Counted from the stretch's first letter, positions 1 to 12,703 are shown. The stretch: DNA of 34,411 nucleotides from Enterobacteriaceae endosymbiont of Plateumaris sericea (GCF_012562605.1 NZ_CP046224.1:2314-36724), one strand, 5' to 3'. Numbers and translations are program-made. Notes: generated by a model from the letters alone, not told the origin.

Positions 1-26
1 CATAAATAGACGATTGTGGGTTGTAA

Positions 27-2968
<2,942 letters not shown>

Positions 2969-3023
2969 ACAACACCAGAATCGTTTAAATATTAAAACTA
3001 TTTATATAATTAATTAAATTTTC

Positions 3024-3142
3024 ATCCTGGTATATATAACGCAATGGTACCACCTGATTCCATTCCGAACTCAGAAGTGAAACATTGTAGTGCCAATGGT
3101 AGTGTGAGATTTACTCATGTGAGAGTAGGAAAATACCAGGAT
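3024..3142 (+). rRNA. rrf: 5S ribosomal RNA
   Basis: The 5S rRNA is recognised from the conserved block CCGAACTCAGAAGTGAAAC and the terminal helix formed by TCCTGG near the 5' end and CCAGGA near the 3' end. The length of about 119 nt is normal. It lies 55 nt after the 23S gene on the same strand, so the two are surely co-transcribed. Only 30 nt separate its 3' end from the murB start and no terminator hairpin is visible there. The exact ends are estimated from the helix. Confidence 0.95.
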
Positions 3143-3172
3143 AAATTAATAAAAGTTTATAAAAGAAGATTC

Positions 3173-4225
3173 ATGATAATTTATAAAAATTCTTTAAAAC
3201 ATTTTAATAGTTTTGGAATAGATGTTCATGCTTCTAAAATTATTAAAATAAAAAATATTAACGAATTATATTATTTATGGAAAGAAAATAATCAAAAATT
3301 AATACCATATATTATATTAGGTTCAGGTAGTAATGTTCTTTTTTTAAATAATTTTCAAGGTATTGTAATAATAAATAGATTGAAAGGTATTATAATAAAT
3401 GAATCTAAAAATTATTGGAATTTACATGTCTCTTCAGGAGAAAATTGGCATCAATTAGTAAAATATACTATAAAAAAAAATATTTTTGGATTAGAAAATT
3501 TAGCATTAATTCCTGGTTGTGTTGGATCTGCTCCAATACAAAATATTGGTGCTTATGGTGTAAGTTTAAAAAATTTTTGTAAATATGTAGATATAATTAA
3601 TTTTTCAAATAAAAAAATAATACGTTTATCATATAAAAAATGTAATTTTAAATACAGAGATAGTGTTTTTAGAAATTTTTATATACGTAATTATGCTATT
3701 ATAGCTTTAGGTATTACTATTTCTAAAAAATGGAAACCAAATATAAATTATAAAGATCTAAATCATTTAAATTTTAATACAGTTACACCTCATGAAATTT
3801 TTAATCATATTTGTAAAATAAGAAAAAATAAAATTCCAAATCCTAAAATATACGGTAATGCAGGTAGTTTTTTTAAAAATCCTTTAGTTTCTCCTAAATT
3901 AGGATCTAAAATTTTAAAAAAATTTCCAAATATACCTTATATTATTAAAAATAATATATTTAAATTTTCAGCAGCATGGTTAATTGATGAATGTAATTTA
4001 AAAGGATATACTCATGGTGGTGCTATGATATATTCTAAACATTCATTAATCATTATTAATAAATTTAAAGCTACAAGTAATGACATATTAAGTTTAGCAA
4101 TAAAAATATATTATTGTGTAGGAAATAAATTTGGCATTTGGTTAGAACCAGAAGTAAAATTAATAGGTACAGTAGGAGAAATTAATCCATCAATTATTTT
4201 TTCTCATAAATTATTTAAAAATTAA
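3173..4225 (+). CDS. murB: UDP-N-acetylenolpyruvoylglucosamine reductase MurB
   Basis: MurB is the FAD-dependent cytoplasmic enzyme that uses NADPH to reduce UDP-GlcNAc-enolpyruvate to UDP-MurNAc, the second committed step of peptidoglycan precursor synthesis. The 350-residue product matches the E. coli type I enzyme (342 aa) throughout. It has the FAD-binding GSGSNVLF segment near the N-terminus, YRDS with Arg162 (E. coli Arg159), GNAGSFFKNP with the proton-donor Ser232 (E. coli Ser229), and EPEVK with Glu327 (E. coli Glu325). The reading frame is open back to 3044, inside 5S rRNA. I place the start at 3173 because the family alignment begins there and a purine-rich AAAAGAAGA lies just upstream. 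The 5S-murB order matches the E. coli rrnB locus; birA, which follows in E. coli, is absent. Confidence 0.97.
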   Translation: MIIYKNSLKHFNSFGIDVHASKIIKIKNINELYYLWKENNQKLIPYIILGSGSNVLFLNNFQGIVIINRLKGIIINESKNYWNLHVSSGENWHQLVKYTIKKNIFGLENLALIPGCVGSAPIQNIGAYGVSLKNFCKYVDIINFSNKKIIRLSYKKCNFKYRDSVFRNFYIRNYAIIALGITISKKWKPNINYKDLNHLNFNTVTPHEIFNHICKIRKNKIPNPKIYGNAGSFFKNPLVSPKLGSKILKKFPNIPYIIKNNIFKFSAAWLIDECNLKGYTHGGAMIYSKHSLIIINKFKATSNDILSLAIKIYYCVGNKFGIWLEPEVKLIGTVGEINPSIIFSHKLFKN

Positions 4226-4262
4226 TATTTTAAATATATATTTTTTAAAATATAAACATTTT

Positions 4263-4298
4263 ACATGATTAACTTACTATAAATTAATCATGTTTTGT
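4263..4298. terminator. Candidate terminator hairpin between murB and aroQ
   Basis: A perfect 10-bp inverted repeat (ACATGATTAA at 4263-4272 and TTAATCATGT at 4284-4293) with an 11-nt loop is followed by TTTTG. It sits between the convergent 3' ends of murB and aroQ, as expected for a shared terminator. The stem has only two G-C pairs, so the strength is uncertain. Confidence 0.5.
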
Positions 4299-4347
4299 AT
4301 AATATATAATTAATATTATTTAATTATGAAATTAGTTTTAAATAAAA

Positions 4348-4806
4348 TTATATTAATCTTTTAATTATTAATTCTAAAGCTAAAAAATATCCATCTATTC
4401 CTAATCCAGATATTATTCCATTAGAAATATCAGAAAAATAAGACTTTTTTCTAAAAGATTCTCTAGCAAAAATATTAGTTATATGTATTTCTATAAAAGG
4501 AATATTAATTGCTAATAAAGTATCACGTAATGCAATACTAGTATGTGTAAATGCTGCTGGATTAAAAATAATATAATTAATATTATTAGTAAAATTAATT
4601 AAATAATCTATTAACAAATGTTCAGAATTAGATTGAAAATGGCTTAATTTACAATTATTATTATTAGCTTTTATTATTAAGTTATCAATAATTTTATTTA
4701 AAGATAAATATCCATATTTTTTAGGTTCTCTTTTTCCTAAAAGATTTAAATTAGGTCCATTTAAAATTAAAATATTATTTTTATATTTTATCATTATTTT
4801 ACTCAT
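4348..4806 (-). CDS. aroQ: 3-dehydroquinate dehydratase, type II
   Basis: AroQ removes water from 3-dehydroquinate to give 3-dehydroshikimate in the shikimate pathway (chorismate, aromatic amino acids, folate). It is a small cytoplasmic enzyme that forms dodecamers. The 152-residue length is typical. Family motifs are clear: [13 protein letters not shown] with the catalytic Tyr in [25 protein letters not shown], and [14 protein letters not shown] ending in GLGIDGY. E. coli uses the unrelated type I AroD, but Buchnera, Yersinia and Erwinia carry this type II enzyme. A second in-frame ATG four codons in is an equally possible start, as neither has a clear ribosome-binding site. The gene is divergent from mreB. 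Confidence 0.95.
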   Translation of the reverse strand: MSKIMIKYKNNILILNGPNLNLLGKREPKKYGYLSLNKIIDNLIIKANNNNCKLSHFQSNSEHLLIDYLINFTNNINYIIFNPAAFTHTSIALRDTLLAINIPFIEIHITNIFARESFRKKSYFSDISNGIISGLGIDGYFLALELIIKRLI

Positions 4807-4911
4807 AATATATATATTAATTATTTATAATATATCTTTATAAAAGATATCTATATTTATTTTTAAAATAAATGTATATTAATTTAATTAATTAATTTTT
4901 TATAATTATAA

Positions 4912-5991
<1,080 letters not shown>

Positions 5992-6018
5992 ATTATATTT
6001 TATAATCTAAATATACAT

Positions 6019-6831
6019 ATGAAAAATTTTTTTAATAAAAAAATAAAATCTAAAACAAAAATAATTTGTATTATATTACTTTTATTATTTTTTTTAATAA
6101 TAAATTATTTTTTTAATTTAAAACCTTTTGTTGATATATTAATAAATCCTATAAATATTTTATTAAATAAATCTTATTCTCAATTTAATAATTTAATTGA
6201 TATTAGACATATTAATAATAACTTAAAAAAAGAAAATAAACATTTATATCATCAAATATTAAAAAAAGAATATGATCTTATTCAATTACAAAAAATAAAA
6301 CATGATAACCAAAAATTAAAAGAATTATTAGATATACCTATTTTTACTAAATCTTATATAAAAAAAATATTTGTAGAAAAATTACCAATTAACTTTAATT
6401 TTTATTCTGATGAAATACTAATTAACAAAGGTAGTATACATAACATACATAAAGGTCAATTAGTAATTAATCGTTTTGGACTTGTTGGACAAGTAATTTA
6501 TACAAATAAATTAACAAGTCATGTTCGTTTAATATGTAGTACTAAAAGTTTTATATCAATAAAATCAACTAATAGTAATATTAAATTTATTATTAAAGGT
6601 AATGGTTGTAAATCTGATTTAATATCAGAAATTTTACCAAAAAATATTAATATAAAAAAAGGAGATATTTTAGTAATATCAGCATTATATAATAATTTAT
6701 TACAAGAATATCCTGTTGCTATTGTAACAGCAACAACTAATGATGATTTAAAATCAAGAGGATTAAATTTTATTAATGCAAGTCCTTTATTTAAAATAAC
6801 AGAATTAAAATACTTATTACTTATATCTTAA
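6019..6831 (+). CDS. mreC: Rod-shape determining protein MreC
   Basis: MreC is a bitopic membrane protein whose periplasmic domain links MreB filaments to MreD, RodA and PBP2. The product shows a short basic cytoplasmic N-terminus, one membrane segment at about residues 14-33 (IICIILLLLFFLII), a coiled-coil region at about 60-105, and the beta-domain with NRFGLVGQV and the family's closing segment ending LKYLLL. At 270 aa it is about 100 residues shorter than E. coli MreC (367 aa). What is missing is the low-complexity C-terminal tail, not the core. It is probably co-transcribed with mreB. mreD, its usual downstream partner, is not present here. Confidence 0.93.
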   Translation: MKNFFNKKIKSKTKIICIILLLLFFLIINYFFNLKPFVDILINPINILLNKSYSQFNNLIDIRHINNNLKKENKHLYHQILKKEYDLIQLQKIKHDNQKLKELLDIPIFTKSYIKKIFVEKLPINFNFYSDEILINKGSIHNIHKGQLVINRFGLVGQVIYTNKLTSHVRLICSTKSFISIKSTNSNIKFIIKGNGCKSDLISEILPKNINIKKGDILVISALYNNLLQEYPVAIVTATTNDDLKSRGLNFINASPLFKITELKYLLLIS

Positions 6832-7046
6832 AATAAAATATTTTTATTATTTTTATAAAATTAATTTTTAATCAAAAATATTATTTATATTTAATAGAAG
6901 TAAAATATTTAATAAAACTATTATTTACTTTTTTATAATAAAGATATATTATATATAATGTATTATTAATAATAATTAAAATTTAAATTAATTATAAATA
7001 ATATTAATTTAAATAAATATTTAATTTTTTAAATAAAACAGATAAT
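6832..7046. other. Gene-free gap at the site of a multi-gene deletion
   Basis: This 215-bp, nearly pure A/T stretch is the longest gap in the window. In E. coli, mreC and tldD are separated by mreD, yhdE (maf), rng and yhdP. All of those are absent and no recognisable remnant is left. It must contain the tldD promoter unless mreBC reads through. A weak hairpin at about 6896-6932 is the only structure I see. Confidence 0.6.
6896..6935 (+). terminator. Weak candidate terminator after mreC
   Basis: The arms AAGTAAA (6898-6904) and TTTACTT (6924-6930) pair, and one A-T and one G-T pair extend them outward. A T-run follows. With a 19-nt loop and one G-C pair the structure is weak, and similar hairpins arise by chance in DNA this AT-rich. 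Confidence 0.3.
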
Positions 7047-8522
7047 ATGGATAATCATAATATAGTAATTAATGAATTATTAGTAAAAAATAACATTTCT
7101 CATAATTATTTATCTTATTTAATTGATAAAATTTCTTTAAATAATATTTATTTTACTGATTTATATTTACAATCTATAACCAATGAATATTGGTTTTTAG
7201 ATAATAGTCTTATTAAAGATTGTTCTTATAAAACAGAACAAGGAATAGGAGTTAGAGTAATAAAAAATAATACTATTTATTTTTCTTGCACTAATGATAT
7301 CACATCAAAATCAATTAATCATTGTATAAATAATATTTTTAGTAAAAAATATAATAATAAAAAAAATCTTATAAATCAAAAAATAAATTTGAATATTATA
7401 AAAAATAATCAGTATAATTATACTATAATTAATCCTATTAATAATATTTCTTATGAAAAAAAAATACATTTTTTAAAATATATAGATAATACAGCACGTA
7501 CATTAGATAAAAAAGTTAAGAATGTTCAAGTAAAAATTAATAATTCTTATGAATTAATATTAGTAATAACTAATGAAAATAAAATATCAATGGATATTAG
7601 ACCTTTAGTAAATATTAATATTAATATTATTGTTGAAGATGATAATAAACGAGAAGTTGGTTGTAGAATTATAGGTGGTAGAATAGATTCTAATTCTATT
7701 ATATCTATTGATAATAAAAAACAAAAAAAATATATTGATAATATTATTTATGAAGCTACCATGGCAGCAATAAATAATTTAAATTCTATTGAAGCACCAT
7801 CAGGATTAATTCCAGTTGTATTAGGAAATGGTTCTCCTGGAGTATTATTACATGAAGCAATAGGTCATGGATTAGAAGGAGATTTTAATTATTATAAAAC
7901 TTCTATTTTTAATAATAAAATACAAAAAAAAATTGCTTCAAGCATATGTACTATAGTAGATAATGGTACATTAAAAAATGCTAATGGTTCTCTTAATATT
8001 GATGATGAAGGAACACCAAGTCAATATAATGTATTAGTTAAAAATGGTATATTAAAAAAATATATGTATGATAATTATTATTCTTCTCTTATTGGAATTG
8101 AGTCTACAGGAAATGCAAGAAGATCTTCTTATGCTTTTTTACCTATGCCTAGAATGACAAATACATATTTATTAAAAGGTAAATCAAAAGTAATTGATAT
8201 AATTAATAGTGTTGAATATGGAGTCTATGTTTTTTCCCTAAGTGGTGGAGAAGTAGATATAACTTCAGGTAATTTTGTTTTTTCAACAGCAGAGGCTTTT
8301 TTAATTAAAAAAGGTAAAATTGCACAACCTATAAAAAATACAACATTAATAGGATCTTCAGAAAATATTATGAAACAAATATCTATGATTGGTGATGATT
8401 TAAGTTTTAATAATGGAATAGGAACTTGTATAAAAAATGGTCAATCCTTACCAGTAAGTGTAGGACAACCTACTTTAAAAATAGATAAAATGACTGTTGG
8501 TGGAACTAAAAAAATTTTATAA
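7047..8522 (+). CDS. tldD: Metalloprotease TldD
   Basis: TldD is the zinc-bearing subunit of the TldD/TldE heterodimer, a cytoplasmic protease that degrades small unfolded peptides and processes microcin B17 and CcdA in E. coli. The 491 aa compare with 481 in E. coli. The metal site HEAIGHGLEGD is intact (HExxxH, His269 to His274), as is the C-terminal block ISMIGDDL...GTCIKNGQ with a conserved Cys, then SVGQPTLK and MTVGG. The N-terminal half is rich in Asn/Lys/Ile but still alignable (GVRVIKNN). The TldE (PmbA) partner is not in this window. The stop overlaps the stop of the convergent tusE by 6 bp. Confidence 0.96.
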   Translation: MDNHNIVINELLVKNNISHNYLSYLIDKISLNNIYFTDLYLQSITNEYWFLDNSLIKDCSYKTEQGIGVRVIKNNTIYFSCTNDITSKSINHCINNIFSKKYNNKKNLINQKINLNIIKNNQYNYTIINPINNISYEKKIHFLKYIDNTARTLDKKVKNVQVKINNSYELILVITNENKISMDIRPLVNININIIVEDDNKREVGCRIIGGRIDSNSIISIDNKKQKKYIDNIIYEATMAAINNLNSIEAPSGLIPVVLGNGSPGVLLHEAIGHGLEGDFNYYKTSIFNNKIQKKIASSICTIVDNGTLKNANGSLNIDDEGTPSQYNVLVKNGILKKYMYDNYYSSLIGIESTGNARRSSYAFLPMPRMTNTYLLKGKSKVIDIINSVEYGVYVFSLSGGEVDITSGNFVFSTAEAFLIKKGKIAQPIKNTTLIGSSENIMKQISMIGDDLSFNNGIGTCIKNGQSLPVSVGQPTLKIDKMTVGGTKKIL

Positions 8523-8810
8523 ACATATATTAGATTTGGGTAATCCAGCAATTTTTGATGCTTGTTTGATTGGTCCTTTAGGAAATAAATTAAATATATA
8601 AGTACTATTACCTTTTAAATTACCATATTTTTTTTTTAAAATAAGTATTAACATACGTACATTAGGTATAGTATTAAATTTTTTATATAACATACGTAAT
8701 AAATATATTATTTCCCAATGATCCGATGTTAATATAATTCCTTCTTTACAAGCAATATTTTCTGCTAATTTTTTATTCCAAGAAATATTTTGAGATTTTT
8801 GATTATACAT
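8517..8810 (-). CDS. tusE: Sulfur-relay protein TusE (DsrC family)
   Basis: TusE accepts persulfide sulfur from the TusBCD complex and passes it to MnmA, which 2-thiolates U34 in tRNA-Lys, tRNA-Glu and tRNA-Gln. The 97-residue product matches E. coli TusE (109 aa) through LTSDHWEII, FNTIPNVRML, KKYGNLKGNS and the C-terminal LFPKGPIKQASKIAGLPK, with the catalytic penultimate Cys (Cys96). About 14 N-terminal residues of the family are missing: an in-frame TAA lies two codons before the only suitable ATG, so the shortening is real. The gene is convergent with tldD and overlaps its stop. TusA is also encoded in this window (29017-29268); TusB, TusC, TusD and MnmA are not. Confidence 0.93.
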   Translation of the reverse strand: MYNQKSQNISWNKKLAENIACKEGIILTSDHWEIIYLLRMLYKKFNTIPNVRMLILILKKKYGNLKGNSTYIFNLFPKGPIKQASKIAGLPKSNICL

Positions 8811-8860
8811 ATATTAAATTTTTTATTTATAATGTTTTATACATAAAAATTATTTATTTA

Positions 8861-8945
8861 CGGAGGAAGAGAGATTCGAACTCTCGAATAGTTTCCTATT
8901 TCCGGTTTTCAAGACCGGTGCCTTCAACCACTCGGCCATTCCTCC
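8861..8945 (-). tRNA. serT: tRNA-Ser(UGA)
   Basis: This is a class II tRNA with the long variable arm typical of serine. The acceptor stem is GGAGGAA paired with TTCCTCC, with discriminator G, and the T-loop reads TTCGAATC. The anticodon loop CTTGAAA gives anticodon UGA. The CCA end is not encoded. It lies on the same strand as tusE, 50 bp upstream of it. The symbol serT is assigned by anticodon. Confidence 0.97.
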
Positions 8946-9052
8946 ATTTTATTATTTTATTTTTTTTTATAAAAAATAATAACTATTCATTATACATTTT
9001 TTAAAAATTAAAAGTAAGTATTTTTTTAAAAAAATTAAATAAGCTTAAATAT

Positions 9053-9913
9053 ATGAAAACGAATCAAAAAATATTAGGAAATTTATATATAGTTCCAACT
9101 CCAATAGGTAATTATGATGATATTAATCATAGATCATTAATTATTTTAAAAAAAGTAGATTTAATTTTATCTGAAGATAAAAGAAAAACAGGAATTTTAT
9201 TAAAATATTTTAATATCAAAAATAAATTATATTCATATCATGAATATAATGAGAAAAAACATTCTAAAATTATTATTAATAAAATTAAAAATGGCTATAA
9301 TATAGCATTAGTATCAGATGCAGGAACACCATTAATAAATGATCCTGGTTATAGAATAGTAAAATTATGTCGTTTTCAAAATAATGCTATTAAAATTATA
9401 CCTATACCTGGACCTTGCGCTGCTATTTTAGCATTATCTGCTTCTGGACTACCATCAAATAAATTTTGTTATGAAGGATTTTTACCAAATAAAAAAAATA
9501 AAAGATTAAGTAGATTAAACGAATTAAAATTAGAGAAAAGAACATTAATTATTTATGAATCTAAACATAGATTATTAAATAATTTAAATGATATTAAAAA
9601 TATTTTTGGATCAAATAGATATTTAGTAATAGCTAGAGAAATAACAAAAAAATGGGAATGTATTTATGGAGATACTATTGAAAAAATAATTTTATGGATT
9701 AAAGAAGATAAAAATAGATTAAAAGGAGAAATAGTTTTAGTAATTGATGGGTTCTATAATAATATTTCTAATGAAATACCTGAAGAAGTAATGAAAACTT
9801 TATTAATATTAAAAAAATATTTACCTTTAAAAAAAGCTATTAATATTACTGCTAATATTTATAAAATTAAAAGAAATATACTATATACTTTATTTTTAAA
9901 AAATAAATATTGA
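9053..9913 (+). CDS. rsmI: 16S rRNA (cytidine-1402-2'-O)-methyltransferase RsmI
   Basis: RsmI transfers a methyl group from S-adenosylmethionine to the ribose of C1402 in the 16S decoding centre and works together with RsmH. It is a tetrapyrrole-methylase-fold enzyme. The 286-aa length equals that of E. coli RsmI. Motifs seen in order are LYIVPTPIGN at the N-terminus, SEDKRKTGILLKYF (E. coli AEDTRHTG), ALVSDAGTPLINDPGYR, PGPCAAILALSASGLP, CYEGFLP, and YESKHRLL followed by AREITKKWE. The start has only a weak ribosome-binding site. The stop codon is TGA, and the rnpB promoter begins on top of it. Confidence 0.97.
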   Translation: MKTNQKILGNLYIVPTPIGNYDDINHRSLIILKKVDLILSEDKRKTGILLKYFNIKNKLYSYHEYNEKKHSKIIINKIKNGYNIALVSDAGTPLINDPGYRIVKLCRFQNNAIKIIPIPGPCAAILALSASGLPSNKFCYEGFLPNKKNKRLSRLNELKLEKRTLIIYESKHRLLNNLNDIKNIFGSNRYLVIAREITKKWECIYGDTIEKIILWIKEDKNRLKGEIVLVIDGFYNNISNEIPEEVMKTLLILKKYLPLKKAINITANIYKIKRNILYTLFLKNKY

Positions 9914-9937
9914 TTATTATTTTATGATATATATAAT
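9910..9937 (+). promoter_or_regulatory. Probable sigma-70 promoter of rnpB
   Basis: A -35-like TTGATT (9910-9915) and a perfect -10 TATAAT (9932-9937) are 16 bp apart. The predicted RNA start, 6-8 bases past the -10, falls at 9943-9945, which is the 5' strand of helix P1 of the RNase P RNA. The -35 box overlaps the TGA stop of rsmI. Confidence 0.65.
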
Positions 9938-9942
9938 ATTAT

Positions 9943-10294
9943 AAAGTTGATTAAACAGTCGCTTTTATTTAATATAAAAGAGGAAAGTCCGGACTCCATA
10001 GGGTTATGGTGCCAGGTAATTCCTGGGAAGTGGAAACTTACGAAAAGTGCAACAGAAAAAATACCGCCATAATAAAGTAATAATAATGGTAAGGTTGAAA
10101 AGGTATGGTAAGAGCATACCGATATATTAGTAATAATATATGACAATGTAAACTCCACCAGGAGCAAGGCTAAATAAGGTTTGTATTAACCCGTACTTAT
10201 AAAAACCTGGGTAAGCTGCTAAAATATAATAAGTAATTATTATAATAGATAAATGACTGTTCAAGACAGAATCCGGCTTATAGATCAACTTTAT
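9943..10294 (+). ncRNA. rnpB: RNase P RNA (catalytic subunit, type A)
   Basis: This is the ribozyme that removes 5' leaders from tRNA precursors, working with protein RnpA. It is recognised from conserved E. coli blocks: ACAGTCGC near the 5' end, GAGGAAAGTCCGG, CTCCATAGGG, GTGCCAGGTAA, AGTGCAACAGA, GGTAAGAGCATACCG, GTAAACTCCACC, GGAGCAAGGC, AAATGACTGTTC, and ACAGAATCCGGCTTA at the 3' end. Helix P1 pairs AAAGTTGAT at 9943 with ATCAACTTT ending at 10292. Helix P3 is reduced to a 7-bp hairpin (9962-9980). The ends are estimated from P1. It converges on folD with no clear terminator between them. A minus-strand open frame over this RNA is not a gene. Confidence 0.96.
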
Positions 10295-10315
10295 TATTTG
10301 TTATATTTAAAATTT

Positions 10316-11170
10316 TTATTTAATATAACTAAGCTCATAAGCTTGTAAAGTATTTTGCATTAATGTTGCTACTGTCATAGGTCCTACTCCTCCTGGAACA
10401 GGTGTAATGTAAGAAGCTCTTTGAATTGCTGAATTAAAATTTATATCACCTATAATTTTATTATTTAATCTATTAATTCCTACATCTATTACAATAGCAC
10501 CTAATTTAATCCATTCACCAGGTATAAAATTAGGTTTTCCTATAGCAACTATTAATAAATCAGCTGATTTTATATGATATTTTAAATTTATAGTAAAACG
10601 ATGAGTAATTGTAATAGTACAACCAAATAATAATAATTCCATAACCATAGGCCGACCAACTATATTAGATGCTCCTACAATAACAGCATGTAAACCTACG
10701 ATTTTTATATTATAAAATTTTAATAATTTTATTATACCTAAAGATGTACATGGACGTAATAAAGGTATTCTTTGACATAACCTGCCTATATTATATGGAT
10801 GAAATCCATCTACGTCTTTATTAGGAGAGATCTTTTCTAATATTTGAGTTGTATTGAAATTTTTAGGTAACGGCAATTGAATTAATATTCCATCTATATT
10901 ATTATCATTATTTAATAAATTAATGATTTTTATTATAGTATAATTATCTGTATTTTTAGGTAAATTATAATCATGAGAAATAAATCCTAAATTTTTACAA
11001 ATTTTACGTTTATTTTGTACATAAATTTTAGATGCTATATCATCACCAATTAAAATAAATCCTAATCCTGGTGGTCTATATCCTTTTAATAAAAAATTTT
11101 TCATTTTTTTAATTATTTTGGTATATATTTTTGTAGCAACAATTTTTCCATTAATAATTTTAGCTTGCAT
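10316..11170 (-). CDS. folD: Bifunctional methylenetetrahydrofolate dehydrogenase / methenyltetrahydrofolate cyclohydrolase
   Basis: FolD interconverts 5,10-methylene-, 5,10-methenyl- and 10-formyl-tetrahydrofolate in the cytoplasm, supplying one-carbon units for purines and formyl-Met-tRNA. The 284 aa compare with 288 in E. coli. The substrate site YVQNK (Tyr50, Lys54) has the same numbering as E. coli. [22 protein letters not shown] and the NADP-binding [13 protein letters not shown] are present, and the C-terminal [15 protein letters not shown] is intact. The ATG at 11170 aligns with the family start. It is followed on the other strand by tRNA-Arg(UCU); folD and argU also lie close together in E. 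coli with the same relative orientation. Confidence 0.97.
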   Translation of the reverse strand: MQAKIINGKIVATKIYTKIIKKMKNFLLKGYRPPGLGFILIGDDIASKIYVQNKRKICKNLGFISHDYNLPKNTDNYTIIKIINLLNNDNNIDGILIQLPLPKNFNTTQILEKISPNKDVDGFHPYNIGRLCQRIPLLRPCTSLGIIKLLKFYNIKIVGLHAVIVGASNIVGRPMVMELLLFGCTITITHRFTINLKYHIKSADLLIVAIGKPNFIPGEWIKLGAIVIDVGINRLNNKIIGDINFNSAIQRASYITPVPGGVGPMTVATLMQNTLQAYELSYIK

Positions 11171-11258
11171 TTTAGAAAAAACTCGTTTTAAATAATTTTA
11201 TTATTAATTTTTTTAATTTATTTAAAATAATAAAATATTGTGTTAATATGAGATTTCT

Positions 11259-11332
11259 GCGCTCTTAGCTCAGTAGGATAGAGCAATAGCCTTCTAAGCT
11301 ATTGGTCACAGGTTCGAATCCTGTAGAGCGCA
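11259..11332 (+). tRNA. argU: tRNA-Arg(UCU)
   Basis: The gene forms a complete cloverleaf. Acceptor GCGCTCT pairs with AGAGCGC, with discriminator A. The D-arm reads AGCTCAGTAGG, the anticodon loop CTTCTAA gives anticodon UCU, and the T-loop is TTCGAATC. It reads AGA/AGG codons, which are favoured for arginine in a genome of this composition. CCA is not encoded. It is divergent from folD, and the symbol follows the E. coli argU neighbourhood and anticodon. Confidence 0.97.
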
Positions 11333-11367
11333 AATATTTCTAATTTTTTATAATATAAAAAATAATA

Positions 11368-12531
11368 CTAACGATATTTATTAGCATAAAAAAATGCTCT
11401 ATCTAAATCAGATATTAAATCATTTGAATCTTCAATTCCTACTGATATTCGTAATAATAAATCAGAAATTTTTGCTTGTAACATTTCTTCTTTTGTTATG
11501 CAAGCATGGGTCATAGTTGCTGAATGAGAAATTAAACTTTCTACTCCCCCTAATGATTCTGCTAAAGTAAATAATTTTAATGAATTTAAAAAAACACTCA
11601 ACATTTTTTTAGAACCATTAAAATCAAAACTTAATATAGCTCCAAATCCTTTTTGTTGAATTTTTGCTATTTTATGTCCAATATTACTACTAAGTGATGG
11701 ATGGTATATTTTTTTTACTAATTTTTGAGTTTTTAAATATTTAATAATAATTAAAGTATTTGTTTCTGCATTTTTTAGTCTAGGATATAATGTTCTAATT
11801 CCTCTAAGTAATAAATAACTATCAAAAACTGAACTAGTTACTCCTATATTATTACTCCACCAAGATAATTCTTCAAGAATTTTTATATTTTTAGAGATAA
11901 CAGCACCTGCTATTACATCAGAATGACCGTTTAAATATTTTGTACATGAATGAACTACTAAATCAGCTCCTAAATTTAATGGATTTTGAAAAACTGGACT
12001 AAGCAATGTATTATCTATTACACTAATTGCTCCTGATTTACGTATTTCATTACAATAATCAGTAATATTAACTACATTTAATAATGGATTACTAGGACTT
12101 TCTATAAAAACCATTTTAGGTTTATCTAATAAAACAGATAATAATTGATTTTTATCATACATAGTTATAAATTTTACTTTATATATTCCTTTCTTTAATA
12201 AACTTTTAAAAAGTCGATAACTTCCACCATAACAATCATTAGGACAAATTAATAGATCACCTGGTTTTAATATTGATATAATTATTAAATAAATTGCAGA
12301 CATACCACTATTAGTGGTAATTGATCCTAATCCATTTTCTAATGACGATATAACATTTTGTAATGTATCTCTTGTAGGATTACTTTTTCTAGAATAATCA
12401 TGTTTTCTAGGATTATTAAAACTATTAAAATTATAAGTAGTAGTTAAATATATTGGAGGAATAACAGAACCATATTGTTTATCTGTATTTAAACCATTAT
12501 GTATGGATATAGTTTTTTTATTATAATGCAT
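11368..12531 (-). CDS. metB: Cystathionine gamma-synthase
   Basis: MetB is a cytoplasmic PLP enzyme that joins cysteine to O-succinylhomoserine to form cystathionine, the sulfur-entry step of methionine synthesis. The 387 aa match E. coli MetB (386 aa) without gaps. Diagnostic segments are GLNTDKQYG at the N-terminus, HDYSRKSNPTRD, CYGGSYRLF, ESPSNPLL and SCTKYLNGHSD with the PLP lysine Lys198 (same number as E. coli). TLAESLGGVESLISH and RISVGIED lie near the end. These blocks distinguish it from MetC. I see no clear MetJ box (AGACGTCT repeats) in the AT-rich upstream region. It links functionally to metE at the right edge of the window. Confidence 0.97.
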   Translation of the reverse strand: MHYNKKTISIHNGLNTDKQYGSVIPPIYLTTTYNFNSFNNPRKHDYSRKSNPTRDTLQNVISSLENGLGSITTNSGMSAIYLIIISILKPGDLLICPNDCYGGSYRLFKSLLKKGIYKVKFITMYDKNQLLSVLLDKPKMVFIESPSNPLLNVVNITDYCNEIRKSGAISVIDNTLLSPVFQNPLNLGADLVVHSCTKYLNGHSDVIAGAVISKNIKILEELSWWSNNIGVTSSVFDSYLLLRGIRTLYPRLKNAETNTLIIIKYLKTQKLVKKIYHPSLSSNIGHKIAKIQQKGFGAILSFDFNGSKKMLSVFLNSLKLFTLAESLGGVESLISHSATMTHACITKEEMLQAKISDLLLRISVGIEDSNDLISDLDRAFFYANKYR

Positions 12532-12703
12532 AATTTTATCTATAAATAATTATAATTATTACTGAATGATTAATAATTGTAATTTATCATAAATTTAAAT
12601 ATAAATAAATGTAACTTATTTAAATTTAAATCTTAAGTATTTATAAATATAATTTTTATAAATTAAATAATATTATTTAAAATAATTAATTTTAATTAAT
12701 TAT

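Noticed and set aside
3044..3172. N-terminal extension of the murB frame into 5S rRNA
   Set aside because: The extra 43 codons translate 5S rRNA, and the family alignment begins at the internal ATG at 3173.
9922..10167. Minus-strand open frame of 81 codons
   Set aside because: It is antisense to the well-supported RNase P RNA gene.
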